From Eimeria necatrix (Eukaryota; Apicomplexa; Conoidasida; Eucoccidiorida; Eimeriidae): a stretch of 64,000 nucleotides of DNA. A program made the position numbers and the translations under genes. Shown here piece after piece: positions 35,931-50,366 of the stretch. The first letter of the stretch is position 1; each line of letters begins with the position of its first letter. Where the stretch lies: assembly GCF_000499385.1 (NCBI RefSeq), contig NW_013655303.1, positions 58,501 to 122,500 on the forward strand, written 5' to 3'. The notes under the pieces were generated by a model. The model searched no databases. It worked only from the letters and a program-made list of their open reading frames with translations, and was not told the DNA's origin.

Positions 35931-36017
35931 CGCGGTCGCCTGAGTGGGCGCGCCCCACACCGCTCCCTATGGCCAGCAGCAGTATCCCTGTGGCTGTCTT
36001 TACTTCGGAGGACAAAC

Positions 36018-36057
<40 letters not shown>

Positions 36058-36144
36058 TGCTGCTGTTCTCCCGGGGATGCTCAGAGATAGCTTGGCTATG
36101 CCGAAGACATCCCAGAAACCGCCGTTGCAGCAGCAGCAGCAACC

Positions 36145-36186
<42 letters not shown>

Positions 36187-36718
36187 AAGGCCCGCCGCGC
36201 CGCGCACTTCATCTCCTCGACCCGCTGAAGACCGCGGGTCGGCAGCAGCACCTGCTGCAGCAGCGCCTGCTGCAGCAATGCCCACTGCAGCAGCACCTGC
36301 TGCAGCAATGCCCTCTGCAGCAGCAGCAGCAGCACCTGCACCTGCTGCAGCAGCCCCTGCTTCGGCAACGCCGGCTGTAGCAATACTTGTAACAGCACCT
36401 GCTGCAGCAGCACCTGCTGCAGCAGCACCTGCTGCAGCAGCACCTGCTGCAGCAGCACCTGCAGCGGCGCCTGCTGAGGCAGCGCCTGCTGCACCAACAC
36501 GTGCTGCAGCAGCACCTGCTGCAGCAGCAGCTGCTGCAGCAGCACCTGCTGCAGCAACACGTGCTGCAGCAGCAACTCTTGCCACCTCAGAGCCTGCGGA
36601 AGCCTCCCCAAGAAGGAGGCGGTCTCGCTCTCCTGCTGGCAGCAGCAGAGGCCGGCTGTCGCCTGCTGCTTCTCCAAAGCCTGCTGCAGCAAGGGCAGGC
36701 AGCAGCAAGCCAGCATCC

Positions 36719-36751
<33 letters not shown>

Positions 36752-36879
36752 CCTGCTGCTGCAGCCGGCAGCAGCAGCGCAAAGAAGACGAGCCCGAAGG
36801 ACGCGTGGGGTGACGACGATGTTGAGGAGGAAGAGCAGAAGCCTGTGCAGCCCCCTCCTGCTGCAGCAGCAGCAGCAGC

Positions 36880-36918
<39 letters not shown>

Positions 36919-37063
36919 TTATTCCATTGGATTCCTAGCCAAAATCAAAGGACACCCCAGCTGCCAGCCCCCCAAAGTGAATGCTGTCTTCCGCGTGGCG
37001 GACGGCGCCTTCTACTTGCCGCAGGCAGCACTGCATCCGCAGCAGCAGCAGCAGCAGCAGCAG

Positions 37064-37096
<33 letters not shown>

Positions 37097-37224
37097 TTCA
37101 GGTCGAGGCAGCAGCAAGGCGCCATGGACCACCAGGAGTGGCAGAGAAGGCCTAGAGACGCGGGAGCGCATGAAGACGCAATGAGGAGCTTCGGGGCAGC
37201 ACGGTGTGTTGCTGCTGCTGCTGT

Positions 37225-37268
<44 letters not shown>

Positions 37269-37376
37269 TGGATATGCTCAGCAGCAGCGTGCCCGTCCAC
37301 TCTTTTGCAGAAAAAGCTGTAAACTGTAGAAAAATCCAAAGAGGCTTTCTGCGTATCTTTCTACCGATAGAGTAAC

Positions 37377-37452
<76 letters not shown>

Positions 37453-37881
37453 AGGTCGGCGGGGCTCCCGGGGGCTCCCCGTGGCGCTGCTTCTTTGGGG
37501 GGTTTCTTCTCTCAAGAGAAGCCCCCAGACTTCAGCAGCGTGAGGCGGGAAAGGCCTAAAGCAGCAGCAGCAGCAGCAGCAGCAGGAGCAGCAGCAGCAG
37601 CAGCAGCAACACTTCCTGCGCCTTCTAAGGACTCTTGGGTGGTCATTCAGGAGAAGCAAAAGGAGTCCGTGGGGCCCTCAAGATTAAATAAATAAATAAA
37701 TAAATAAATAATAAATAATAAATAAATAATAAATGGTAATAAATATTTAAATACATTAATGGCAAATTATATTTAGCTGACTGGCTTGTAGAGTTGGCTC
37801 GCGTGGGGTTTTGCTGCTGCTGTTGCTGCAGTGGCCGCTGCTGCTGCATTTGCTGCTGCTGACTTGTCTTCTGCTGCTCTT

Positions 37882-37921
<40 letters not shown>

Positions 37922-38014
37922 ACTGGCTGTTGCTGCCGATATGTGGGCTGTTGCTGGTCCGTCTGCTGCTGCTGCGGCGCACGCGGCCCCTCTTCCGCTG
38001 CGGGGTGCGCTGCA

Positions 38015-38064
<50 letters not shown>

Positions 38065-38245
38065 AGGGACGCGCAAATGGTGCTGCTGCGGCACCTCAAG
38101 GGCCTGCTGAACAAACTCACAATAGAACGTTTTGACAGAATTTATCAACAGATTTTAAATGCCGGAATTAAACAAGAAAAAGAAGTCAAGGCCCTCATGC
38201 AAATGATTTTCGACAAGGCCGTTTCCCAGCACCACTTCATACAAG

Positions 38246-38295
<50 letters not shown>

Positions 38296-38438
38296 GTTGC
38301 TGCTGTGTTGCTGCACTGCGGGTGTGCTGTCGGGGGTCTGCTGCTGCTGCGGCTGCTTCCTTGCTGTTGCTGCCCTGCTGCTGTGCTGCAGCTGCTGCTG
38401 CGTCGCGTCTGTTGTTGTGTTGCTGCTGCGCTGCTGCA

Positions 38439-38482
<44 letters not shown>

Positions 38483-38820
38483 AGATGTACGTGATGCTCT
38501 GCGGAAAGTTGAAAACGGACTTCCAAGAGCTCCTTCAAGACGACCACAGGAGCACCAAGTTCCGAAGGTAGCTCTGCTGCTGCTGCTGCTGTTGCTGCTG
38601 TTGCTGTTGCTGCTGCTGCTGTAGCTGCTGCTGCTGTTGCTGCTGCAGCAGCAGCAGCAGCAGCAGGCTGCTGCAGGCATTCATCTGCTGCTGGCGCTGC
38701 AGCCGACCATGCGGGTTCCACCGCTTCGTTTCTTCCTGCTCTTTGTTCGAAAAACCAGACAAATAAATAAAAATTAAATAAATAATTAAAATTAAATAAA
38801 TAAAAAATAATTAATTACTT

Positions 38821-38857
<37 letters not shown>

Positions 38858-40261
38858 AGGATTCTTATTGACCAGTGCGAAGATTCCTTCAACGCCAACT
38901 TGGAGCCAATTGCAGTCCCGCAGGGCCTCAGCGAAGACGACGCCTACGAGTTTGAACTGAATTACAAAAAGACAATGACAGGTAGGGTTTAGGGTTTAGG
39001 GTTTAGGGTTTAGGGTTTAGGGTTTAGGGTTTAGGGTTTGGGGTGCGTGGGGTGCGGCGGTTTCGCGCGGGAGAAGCGGGCGCGGCGGAGGCAGCAGGCG
39101 GCCGCGCAGGCTTCCGGCTGCAAGGCTTAGGGTTTAGGGTTTAGGGTTTAGGGTTTAGGGTTTAGGGTTTAGGGTTTGCGAGCAGGGAACATGATATTTG
39201 TGGGGGAGCTGCTGAAGTCGAAGATGATCTCGCAGGCCATTCTGCTGGAGTGTATCGACAGGTTGCTGCAGAAACGCTCCGAGTGTATAGACACCTCAAA
39301 CTCCAAAGACCAAGGAGTTCACCACGTGGAAGCCCTTTGCGCCTTTCTCCACACTGTCGGGCCTTTCTTCGATAACCCCCAGGTGAGGGTTTAGGGTTTA
39401 GGGTTTAGGGTTTAGGGTTTAGGGGTTGGGGGTTGGGGGTTAGCGGTTGGGGGTTAGCGGTTGGGGTTTGCCCTTTGCGTTTTTCTCCGCACCGTCGGGC
39501 CCTTCTTCGATAACCCCCAGGTGGGGGTTTAGGGTTTAGGGTTTAGGGTTTAGGGTTTGGGGTTTAGGGTTTAGGGTCTACGTTACACTGCGTTACAGTG
39601 GCGGTTGTACGGGGAGTTTTGCACTCGAATGAACGCCGCGAAAACCCTCTCGCCGCGCGTTTAGGGCCTAAAGTTTAGGGTTTAGGGTTTAGGGTTTAGG
39701 GTTTAGGGTTTGCGCTGCAGTAGCGGTTGTACGGGGACTTTTGCTCGCGAATGAACGCCGCGAAAACCCTCTCGCCGCGCGTTTAGGGCCTAGGGTTTAG
39801 GGTTTAGGGTTTAGGGTTTAGGGTTTGCGCTGCAGTGGCGGTTGTACGGGGAGTTTTGCACTCGAATGAACGCCGCGAAAACCCTCTCGCCGCGCATTTA
39901 AGGCCTAGGGCCTAGGGTTTAGGGTTTAGGGTTTAGGGTTTAGGGTTTGCGCTGCAGTGGCGGTTGTACGGGGAGTTTTGCACTCGAATGAACGCCGCGA
40001 AAACCCTCTCGCCGCGCGATTGGTGCTTAGGGCCTAGGGTTTAGGGTTTAGGGTTTAGGGTTTAGGGTTTGCGCTGCAGTGGCGGTTGTACGGGGAGTTT
40101 TGCACTCGAATGAACGCGGTGGAAACCCTCGCGAAAGACAAAAGTCTCCCTTTTAGGGTTCGGTGTTTAATGACGGATGTTTTGGACTCGAGAAGTGTGG
40201 GGTGGCGGCGGCAGGCGCCGCACCAGCGGGAGGGCCCCACGACTCTGGGGGAGTTGCATGC

Positions 40262-40303
<42 letters not shown>

Positions 40304-40751
40304 CCCCTACAACCCCCTGGCCAACCCCCTCCAGTCCAGAGACAAACACCACCACGATGAAGGCGGCTGGGAAGTTGCTTCTGGAAAAAGGGGCGCAGCA
40401 ACTCACGCCAGGACGCCCTCCAGCGCCGTGAGGGTTTAGGGTTTAGGGTTTAGGGTTTAGGGTTTGGGGTTTGGGGTTTAGGGTTTAGGGTTCGGGGGTG
40501 GGGTGTACGGGTTGGGGAGCTGCAGCGCCGGTGGGACTTGGCTGCAGCGCAGCAGCGGATCGGGCGAGGGCTAGTGGGAGCGAAGGTTTAGGGTTTAGGG
40601 TTTAGGGTTTAGGGTTTAGGGTTTAGGGTTTGGGCTGGGCTTGCAGACGTCCAACGCGCTTTCGGGGCTCGGCGGAGGCGGCCAGTCGGCCTTTAGGTGA
40701 GCTTCTGCTGCTGCTGCAGTTGCTGCAGTTGCTGCTGTGACTGCTGCTGCA

Positions 40752-40802
<51 letters not shown>

Positions 40803-41095
40803 GCTGCAGGCCCATGCACTTGTAGCTCTTTCCAGTTCGCGCAACTTCGACCTGTTTTATCATTTAAATACTATTTATTATTATTTATTATTTACATTAA
40901 TTAATTTAATTAATTAAATTAAATTAATTAAATTAAATTAATTAAATTAAATTAATTTATTTATTTTTGCTGCAGCCAATTGGGCCGCATGCGACAAGAG
41001 CGCGAGCGGGACCGCCGCCACCAGTCGGGAGGCCGTTTGCTGCTGACAGAAGAAAAGAAGAAAAAGAAGGAAACTGCGTTAGTTCCATTTGCTGC

Positions 41096-41158
<63 letters not shown>

Positions 41159-41535
41159 TGCTGATGCTGATGCTGCTGTAGTGGCTGCTGTTCCTGCTGC
41201 TGCAGCTCGTGCGAAGCTGGCTGGGGCTGCAGCTGCTGCTGCTGCAGCGGCTGCTGGGGCTGCTGCTGCTGCTGCTGCTGCTGGGGCTGCTGCTGCTGCT
41301 GTTTCTGCCATTGCTGCTGCTGCTGCAGCTGCTAAAGGTCCCGCCTTACTGTGTAGTAGTCAAGAGAAGCACAAAGCATTTCAGGATCACTTGCGAGCTA
41401 GCATTAGGGTTTAGGGTTTAGGGTTTAGGGTTTGGGTCTTGTTTTCTTCCTGAAGTCTTAATTGCTGCTGTCTTGCGGATCTGCTGCTGCGGCGCAGCAA
41501 CGCGACGATACCCCCTCCGCCCGCTGCAGCGAGCC

Positions 41536-41586
<51 letters not shown>

Positions 41587-42454
41587 GCTTGCTGGACGCG
41601 GAAGCTGCGAGGGTTTTGGCCCGGCGAGAGTTTGGGGATTTGCTTTGCATGTCAGCAGCAGAGGCTTTGGAGGTTTTCTCAGGCATTGAGGGGGCAACTC
41701 AAGAGGCCCAAAAGGTGAGGGTTTAGGGTTTAGGGTTTAGGGTTTAGGGTTTGGGAGGGCCTGCGAAGGGGCGAGGGTTTAGGGGCTGCTTGGGCTCCTC
41801 GGGGACAGGGAGGTTGCTGAAGAAGGCAAAGACAGGGATCTGCAGCGGGGCCCGCAGGCGAGGGTTTAGGGTTTAGGGTTTAGGGTTTAGGGTTTGGGGG
41901 TGTTGCGGCAGGCCCTGCTGCTGGAGCTGCTGCTGCTGGCAGCAAACAAACTGACTTCTGACAAGCCGCAGCAGCAGCAGCAGCGCAAAACGCTTTTTAA
42001 GAACATGGTGGCCGTGGCGGCGTCTCCAGCTTTTCCTCCCGAAACCCTAAAACAAGGGTGAGGGTTTAGGGTTTAGGGTTTAGGGTTTAGGGTTTAGTGG
42101 GGGCACAGGCCGCGTGTGGGGACTCGCGAGTGCCCGGGGCTCCTCGCGCCGCCGCTCCAGCGGCCCCGCAAACCCTAGCAGGGCCACGGCTTAGAACTAG
42201 GGTTTAGGGTTTAGGGTTTAGGGTTTAGGGTTTAGGGTTTAGGGTTTGTGGCTGCAGCCTGAGGGAGTTCATGGGGCTCACTGGAGAGGGAGAAGGCCTT
42301 TATAGAGACTTGCTGCTGGATGCTCCTCACTTGCCGAGTTTTATGCGAGAGTTCATTGACGTTATTGAAGGCAAACCCTAAACCCTAAACCCTAAACCCT
42401 AAACCCTAAACCCTAGTTTGGGCGGGGGGTCTCGGCCCTGCCAAACCCTCGCGC

Positions 42455-42502
<48 letters not shown>

Positions 42503-42735
42503 GCGAAGTGCCTAGCGCTTCTTTTTGCTGCTGTTTGTTGTGTTTTAATTTAATTTAATTTAATTTAATTTAATTATTTATTTATTTAATTTAATTAATT
42601 ATTTATTTAATTTAATTATTTAATTTATTATTTATTTTATTTATTTTATTTATTTGTTTTGCTGCTGCAGCTTCAGACAAAGACCGCCAGCTGCTGAGTA
42701 CTGCAGCGCTGGATGACTTGCGAGGGCGTCTATGA
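32162..42735 (+). CDS. Translation initiation factor eIF4G with MIF4G and MA3 domains (multi-exon)
   Basis: The first exon (ATG 32162 to donor 37202) encodes about 1,680 residues, mostly Gln, Ala, Ser and Pro runs. It ends with VYSIGFLAKI, a near match to the eIF4E-binding pattern Yx4L-hydrophobic. MIF4G exons follow: 37455 onward, 38067-38244 (LLNKLTIERFDRIYQQIL...FDKAVSQHHF), 38485-38567 (MYVMLCGKLK), 38860-38981, 39186-39382 (IFVGELLKSKMI) and 40080-40427 (RVRCLMTDVLDSRSVGW). Then come 40647-40696 and 40976 onward. MA3-type exons are 41456-41714, 41912-42057 and 42258-42370 (LREFMGLTGEGEGLYRDLLL), and 42671-42735 ends the protein. Reading phase closes at all junctions except 37.6-38.06 kb, where an extra exon is probable, and the exon ending near 41.35 kb. 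The last intron has a GC donor (GAAG|GCAAAC). eIF4G bridges the cap-binding protein, eIF4A and the ribosome. Introns are CTG or TTTAGGG repeats. Confidence 0.9.
38982..39185 (+). repeat. TTTAGGG-built eIF4G intron
   Basis: The intron begins GTAGGGTTTAGGG directly at the exon edge, runs through two TTTAGGG blocks separated by about 90 bases of GC-rich unique sequence, and ends TTTGCGAGCAG. Confidence 0.85.
39471..39522 (+). repeat. Copy of an eIF4G exon 3' edge with its donor, inside the intron
   Basis: This segment repeats, with a few substitutions, the last ~50 bases of the exon ending at 39382 (encoding FLHTVGPFFDNPQ), including the CAG|GTG donor junction. It lies about 140 bases downstream of the original, between TTTAGGG blocks. 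Confidence 0.88.
39592..40020 (+). repeat. Four tandem decoy copies of an eIF4G exon 5' edge
   Basis: Four copies (about 39592-39664, 39712-39787, 39827-39902 and 39947-40020) repeat the acceptor GCTGCAG and first ~60 bases of the true exon at 40080 (WRLYGEFCTRMNA). The period is about 120 bases, and each copy is followed by a TTTAGGG block. The copies share changes absent from the true exon (AACGCCGCGAAAACC versus AACGCGGTGGAAACC). Those with the usual tail hit an in-frame TAG formed by GTTTAG. Confidence 0.93.
40859..40968. repeat. AT-rich (TTAATTAAA)n tract in eIF4G intron
   Basis: Simple TTAATT/AAATTAATT repetition precedes the acceptor TTTTTGCTGCAG of the exon at 40976. Confidence 0.8.
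42371..42670 (+). repeat. Last eIF4G intron: GC donor, AAACCCT, CTG and TTTAATT arrays
   Basis: The intron starts GCAAACCCTAAACCC instead of GT. It then contains an AAACCCT run, a CTG run (42458-42500) and TTTAATT/TTTATT runs, and ends TTTGCTGCTGCAG. All three repeat classes of the window occur in one intron. Exon phases on either side match only with this GC donor. Confidence 0.72.
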
Positions 42736-43957
42736 AATTAGGGTTTGGCAAACCCTAAACCCTCGCGCTTTTTCTAAACCTCTTTTTAATGATAAAGCCT
42801 AGGGTTTGCAAACCCTAAACCCTCGCGGCCTGCTGCTGCAGCAGCAGCAGGCGCTGCAGCAGCTGCAGCAGCAGCAGGCGCTGCAGCTGCTAAGCACAAA
42901 GCCTTAGGAGTTGCCTGCTGCTGCTGCTGCAGCAGCAGCAGCAGCAGCAGCAGCAATTTCTGCTGCTGCTAAGGAGGCTATTGCCTCTCCAATTATATCT
43001 TATCTGAGAACACAAATATTTGAACTTACACGTACCACCGCTGGCTGGCGATGAGGGTTTAGGGTTTAGGGTTTAGGGTTTAGGGTTTAGGGTTTAGGCT
43101 TAGCGCGTGGAGAAGCTCTTGAGTCTGCTCGCGCTAGGGTTTAGGGTTTGCGGCTGTGGGGCCGGATGAGGGTTTAGGGTTTCTGGGGGCAGAGTTTTCT
43201 CCCGCTAGGTTTTAGGGTTTACGATTTTTAGGGTTTAGGGTTTAGGGTTTGCAAGGGCTAGCCCGAGGGTTTAGGTGTTCCGGGGAAAATGGCTCTCCGC
43301 CCTCCAGGGCTAGGGTTTAGGGTTTAGGGTTTAGGGTTTGGGGTTTAGCCCGGGCTGTCTCGGGGTTTTTGGCGAGACGGAGTTGAAAAATTGCTTTTAA
43401 AAACCCTAATTTTGACTTTTGAATCTTAAACCCCAAACCCCAAACCCTAAACCCTAAACCCTAGCCACAGGGTGCTGCTGAGGCGCCGCCGCCGCCGCCG
43501 CATCGTCTCCCCCCCAGGGTTGAGGGTTTAGGGTTTAGGGTTTAGGGTTTAGGACTTGCGTGGATTTCTTTTTTACTCTTTTGGGGCCTATGGGACAAAT
43601 TAGTGTTTGTCTTTGTCTTTAAGGTCAGCAACTCCTAAACCCTAAACCCTAAACCCTAAACCCTACCCCCCATGCCTCCTGTGTGCTGCAGCAATCGAGG
43701 AAACGTGCAGCGTGATCAGCTCCCAGCGCGAGCACTGCAAACCCTAAACCCTAAACCCTAAACCCTAAACCCTAAATTCTAAACGCTAAACCCTAAACCC
43801 TAATGTGTCGTTCCTGTCTTGTTGGAGTTCTGCTGGGGTTTAGGGTTTCGGCGACACCAGCCGCTGTCTGCGCGCCCCACTGCGCCGACAAACCCTAAAC
43901 CCTAAACCCTAAACCCTAAACCCTAAACCCTGCGTGCGCATTCAGGATTAAAAAATA
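42736..43957. other. Intergenic region of mixed repeats
   Basis: The region between the eIF4G stop and the next ATG has no convincing gene. It holds a CAG/CTG cluster with many self-complementary GCTGCAGC words (42832-42970) and at least ten TTTAGGG or AAACCCT blocks of both orientations (43050-43930), separated by 30-80-base unique pieces. Confidence 0.6.
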
Positions 43958-44134
43958 ATGAGGGTTTGTCTCTCTCTCTGTGTTGGCGCTGCTGCGCTGC
44001 TGCCGGCCTACGGCCTCAAGCTCGTGGAGGACTCCAAAACCCTAAACCCTAAACCCTCGGACGAGGGTTTAGGGTTTGAGGGACCGCAGCAGCAGCTGCA
44101 GCAGGAGGCGGTAGATGAGGCGCAAGCAGCCACC

Positions 44135-44169
<35 letters not shown>

Positions 44170-44308
44170 GGCGCAGCTCTTTGCAGAGGCAGCAGCAGCA
44201 GCAGCAGACGACGACGACGCAGCAGCAGCACAGAACTTCGCCGACGCAGCAGCAGAAGCAGCAAATCAGGCAGCAACTCTGGCAGCAGCAGCAGCAGCAA
44301 ATGAGGAA

Positions 44309-44362
<54 letters not shown>

Positions 44363-45735
44363 TCGATTCACATATTTGCTCCTCGGCAGTTCCGCTTCGC
44401 CGACCCCGCGAGCGGGAAAGCCCTGACGGTTTACTTCCACAACACATTCGGTAAACCCTAAACCCTAAACCCTAAACCCTAAACCCTAAACCCTAAACCC
44501 TCGTTTGGAGAGCCGAGCTGTAGCGCGGGCGTTTCCGCGCGGACTCTGCGGAAGCAGGCTCTCCCCGCGCCCGCCCGCGAGCCCGTAGAGTTGGGGTTTA
44601 GGGTTTAGGGTTAGGGTTTAGGGTTTAGGGTTTAGGGTTTAGGGTTTAGGGTTTGCGCGCAGAGCCGTTTGACTGGCTGAGCTGCTCGGCGCTGCACTCC
44701 TTGCCGAGTGTATGCAGCCAGCACCCGCGGTGTACGTACACCTCGGGGGCGGCGGGCGGGGGCGGGAAAGCCGGCGGAAATGAAGACTTTTCGTCATTTG
44801 ATTTAATTTTAAAAACTAAAAATAATTTAATTTCAAATTTAAATCCCAAAAGAATTCAAAACGGCGGCTGTTTCCTCTCGAACGCCTACTTGGCGCTCGC
44901 CGCCGACTCCCTCTGCGACCGCGCTGTACGTACACCCCAAACCCTAAACCCTATTTTAGGGTATAACGAACTCAAGGCTGTCGTCATTGACGCAATGCAA
45001 GAACTGGGGGCGGATCCCGAGCCCCTGTTGGTGGCTCTCGAGGAGGCCGGAGCAGCAAACCCTCAAAGCATCTGCGGACTCGTCAAAGTAGGGTTTAGGG
45101 TTTAGGGTTTAGGGTTTAGGGTTTGGGGTTTGGGGTTTCGCGGGCGGCGGCGAGCTCGAGGAGCCGCTCTGCGGGCTTCACAAGCGCCAGGCGGGGACTG
45201 GCAGCTGCAAGGGTTTAGGGTTTGGGGTTTGCTTAGGGTCTAGGGTCTAGGGTTTAGGGTTTAGGGTTTAGGGTTTGGGGTTTAGGGTTTAGGGTTTAGG
45301 GTTTAGGGTTTGGATTGTTTCAGGAGCTGGCTACGGAGTTGCTGGCGACGGAGCGGAACTTGCAGCCGCTGCCAGAGGGCGCAGTGGTGGAAACCCTAAA
45401 CCCTAGCGAGGGTTTAGACGAGGGTTTAGGCGAGGGTTTAGACGAGGGTTTATCCTCTGACTTCTTCGAGGGTTTAGCAGAGTCTTCTTTAGGGTTTGTT
45501 GCAGGAAGGGGTTCTGCAGCCAAGGGTTTAAACTCCCCGCGGCTCGTAAACCCTAAACCCCACCTGCAGATGTACTCCAGCAGCGCCAAACCCGCAACGG
45601 GTGAGCGAGGGTTTAGGGTTTAGGGTTTAGGGTTTCTAGCTAGGGTTTAGGGTTTGCTGACAAGGGTTTAGGGTTTAGGGCTGTTTCGTTGTTTGTGGGC
45701 GTTTTCCTCGGCTGCTGCAGCGGCGGTGCCAGTAT

Positions 45736-45761
<26 letters not shown>
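43958..45761 (+). CDS. Unrecognised secreted protein containing telomere-derived coding sequence (five exons)
   Basis: Exons 43958-44450, 44663-44729, 44853-45087, 45324-45600 and 45721-45761 join in phase to 370 residues. The start MRVCLSLCVGAAALLPAYGL is a signal peptide. Exon 1 also has poly-Ala, an Asp run and poly-Gln, then ESIHIFAPRQFRFADP. Later segments are PFDWLSCSALHSLPSVC, GGCFLSNAYLALAADSLC and NELKAVVIDAMQELGADPEP. Telomere-like units are read as protein three times: KTLNPKPSDEGLGFE in exon 1, PQTLNPILG in exon 3, and repeated EGLDEGLGEGL in exon 4. The stop codon is the TAG inside a GTTTAGGG unit. Four introns begin at or beside the arrays. I recognise no domain. The last exon overlaps the proposed first exon of GAPDH in another frame, so one of the two end models may be wrong. 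Confidence 0.55.
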
Positions 45762-48633
<2,872 letters not shown>

Positions 48634-48679
48634 ACCCAAACCCTAAACCCTAAACCCTAATTTAGGGTTTGGGCGCGGC

Positions 48680-49592
48680 GGCCAAGTCGGGGCTTCTTAT
48701 GTGGCACTGTCGAGCCGGGTGGGGGGCTGAATCGCAAGACTTTCGACGAGGAGTGATCCCAAACCCTAAACCCTAAACCCTAATTTAGGGTTTGGGCGCG
48801 GCGGCCAGGGCCGGGATTCTTTTGTGGCACTGTCGAGCCGGGAGGGGGGCTCAACCGCAAGACTTTCGACGAGGAGTGAACCCAAACCCTAAACCCTAAT
48901 TTAGGGTTTGGGCGCGGTGGCCAGGGCGGGGATTCTTAGGTGGCGTTGTCGAGCCGGGAGGGGGGCTCAACCGCAGGACTTTCGACGAGGAGTGAACCCA
49001 AACCCTAAACCCTAAACCCTAATTTAGGGTTTGGGCGCGGCGGCCAAGTCGGGGCTTCTTATGTGGCGGACGCGTCGGTTCAACTGCAATTACGGCGAGA
49101 CTGAAGAGCCTGGAGTCGGGCTCAACCGCAAGACTTTCGTTGAGGGGTGATAAACCCTAAACCCTAATTTAGGGTTTGGGGTGCGTGGCCGGCTCGATTC
49201 AATTGCAATTATGGCTGCCAAAGACGGCATCGTCGAGCCGGGAGTTGGGCGGAGCCGCAAGACTTTTGAGGAGGAGTGGTAAACCCTAAACCCTAATTTA
49301 GGGTTTGGGGTGGGTGGACAACGGGAGGCTTCATATGGTGCCACACTTGTCGGTTTAATTTCTGTTAGGGCTGCCAAAGACGGGATTGTGGAACCGAGAG
49401 TTGGGTTCAACCGCAAAACTTTGGATGAGTAAAGCCTAAACCCTAAACCCTAATTTAGGGTTTGGGGTGGGTGGCCAAGTCGGGGCTTCATATGGTGCCA
49501 GACTTGCCTATTTAATTGCAATTAGGGCCACCAAAGAAGGGATTGTGGAACCCGGAGTCGGGCTCAACCGCAAACCCTTCGACGAGGAGTGA
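48680..49592 (+). pseudogene. Seven tandem partial copies of the GAPDH 3' end
   Basis: Downstream of the true stop at 48633, seven copies of the gene's last 55-110 bases follow, ending at about 48756, 48879, 48995, 49150, 49282, 49432 and 49592. Each carries a version of the C-terminal coding block ([14 protein letters not shown] and stop) and is joined to the next by a unit containing AAACCCTAATTTAGGGTTT. The distal copies (6 and 7) keep the longest homology, reaching back to the [13 protein letters not shown] codons. Nearer copies are shorter. None has the catalytic part, so they cannot encode the enzyme. Confidence 0.9.
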
Positions 49593-50326
49593 TAAACCCT
49601 AAACCCTAATTTAGGGTTTGGGGCCGCGGTTTGGGAACGGTTCGCAAGAGGCAGCTAGGCGCTGCCCTGCAGCAAACCCTAGTTCGGAAGAAATGGAATT
49701 AAACAACAAAAGTGTAAAAGTGGGTTTTTTCAAATCTGAATGGTCAATAGAAGTCCAATTAAACATCAAATAAATAGAATAAAAGAGTTTAGAGACAATT
49801 TAAAATGAAAAACAATAAAAACAAATGTAATAGATATTCCTAAGAGGCTCTTCGCCGCGGGGTAATAACGCAAAAAGTCCCTTTTTGAAGGAGCCCTTGA
49901 AGCCCCTGAAATGAGGACTTTTGTTTGCTATTATTTTCTAAAATATAAATTAAATTAAAACTATTAAATGCTGAAATTGCAAATTATAATTCATTTGATT
50001 TTTTCAGCATTTCGCAATTCGCTCGCGGGCCCGCGAGGTGTACGTACACCCGAACGCATGCACCCAAATGCCACTTACGAACCCACCGACGCAAACGTCG
50101 AATTAATGATCAATTAAATCAATTAAACCTTTTAATTCTCCAAAAATGCAAAATAAAATACTTTTTGGAGTTGAAAATATCCAAAAATGCCCAAAAGTGT
50201 CTTTAATGAAAAGGTTTCCAGACTTGAGGTGTACGTACACCTCAAGCTGCGCAGCCTGTACACCCGAGATGCCCGAAATGAATAAATGAATCCGTCAGCC
50301 GGTGAATCAATAAATAATAAATAAAG

Positions 50327-50366
<40 letters not shown>

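Noticed and set aside
34173..36708. Very long alanine-rich minus-strand frames (595 and 714 residues)
   Set aside because: Same reason: antisense of poly-Gln/poly-Ala codons in eIF4G, without motifs or splice logic.
48680..49592. A cluster of functional GAPDH paralogues
   Set aside because: Only the last 55-110 bases are repeated; no copy has the NAD-binding or catalytic segments.
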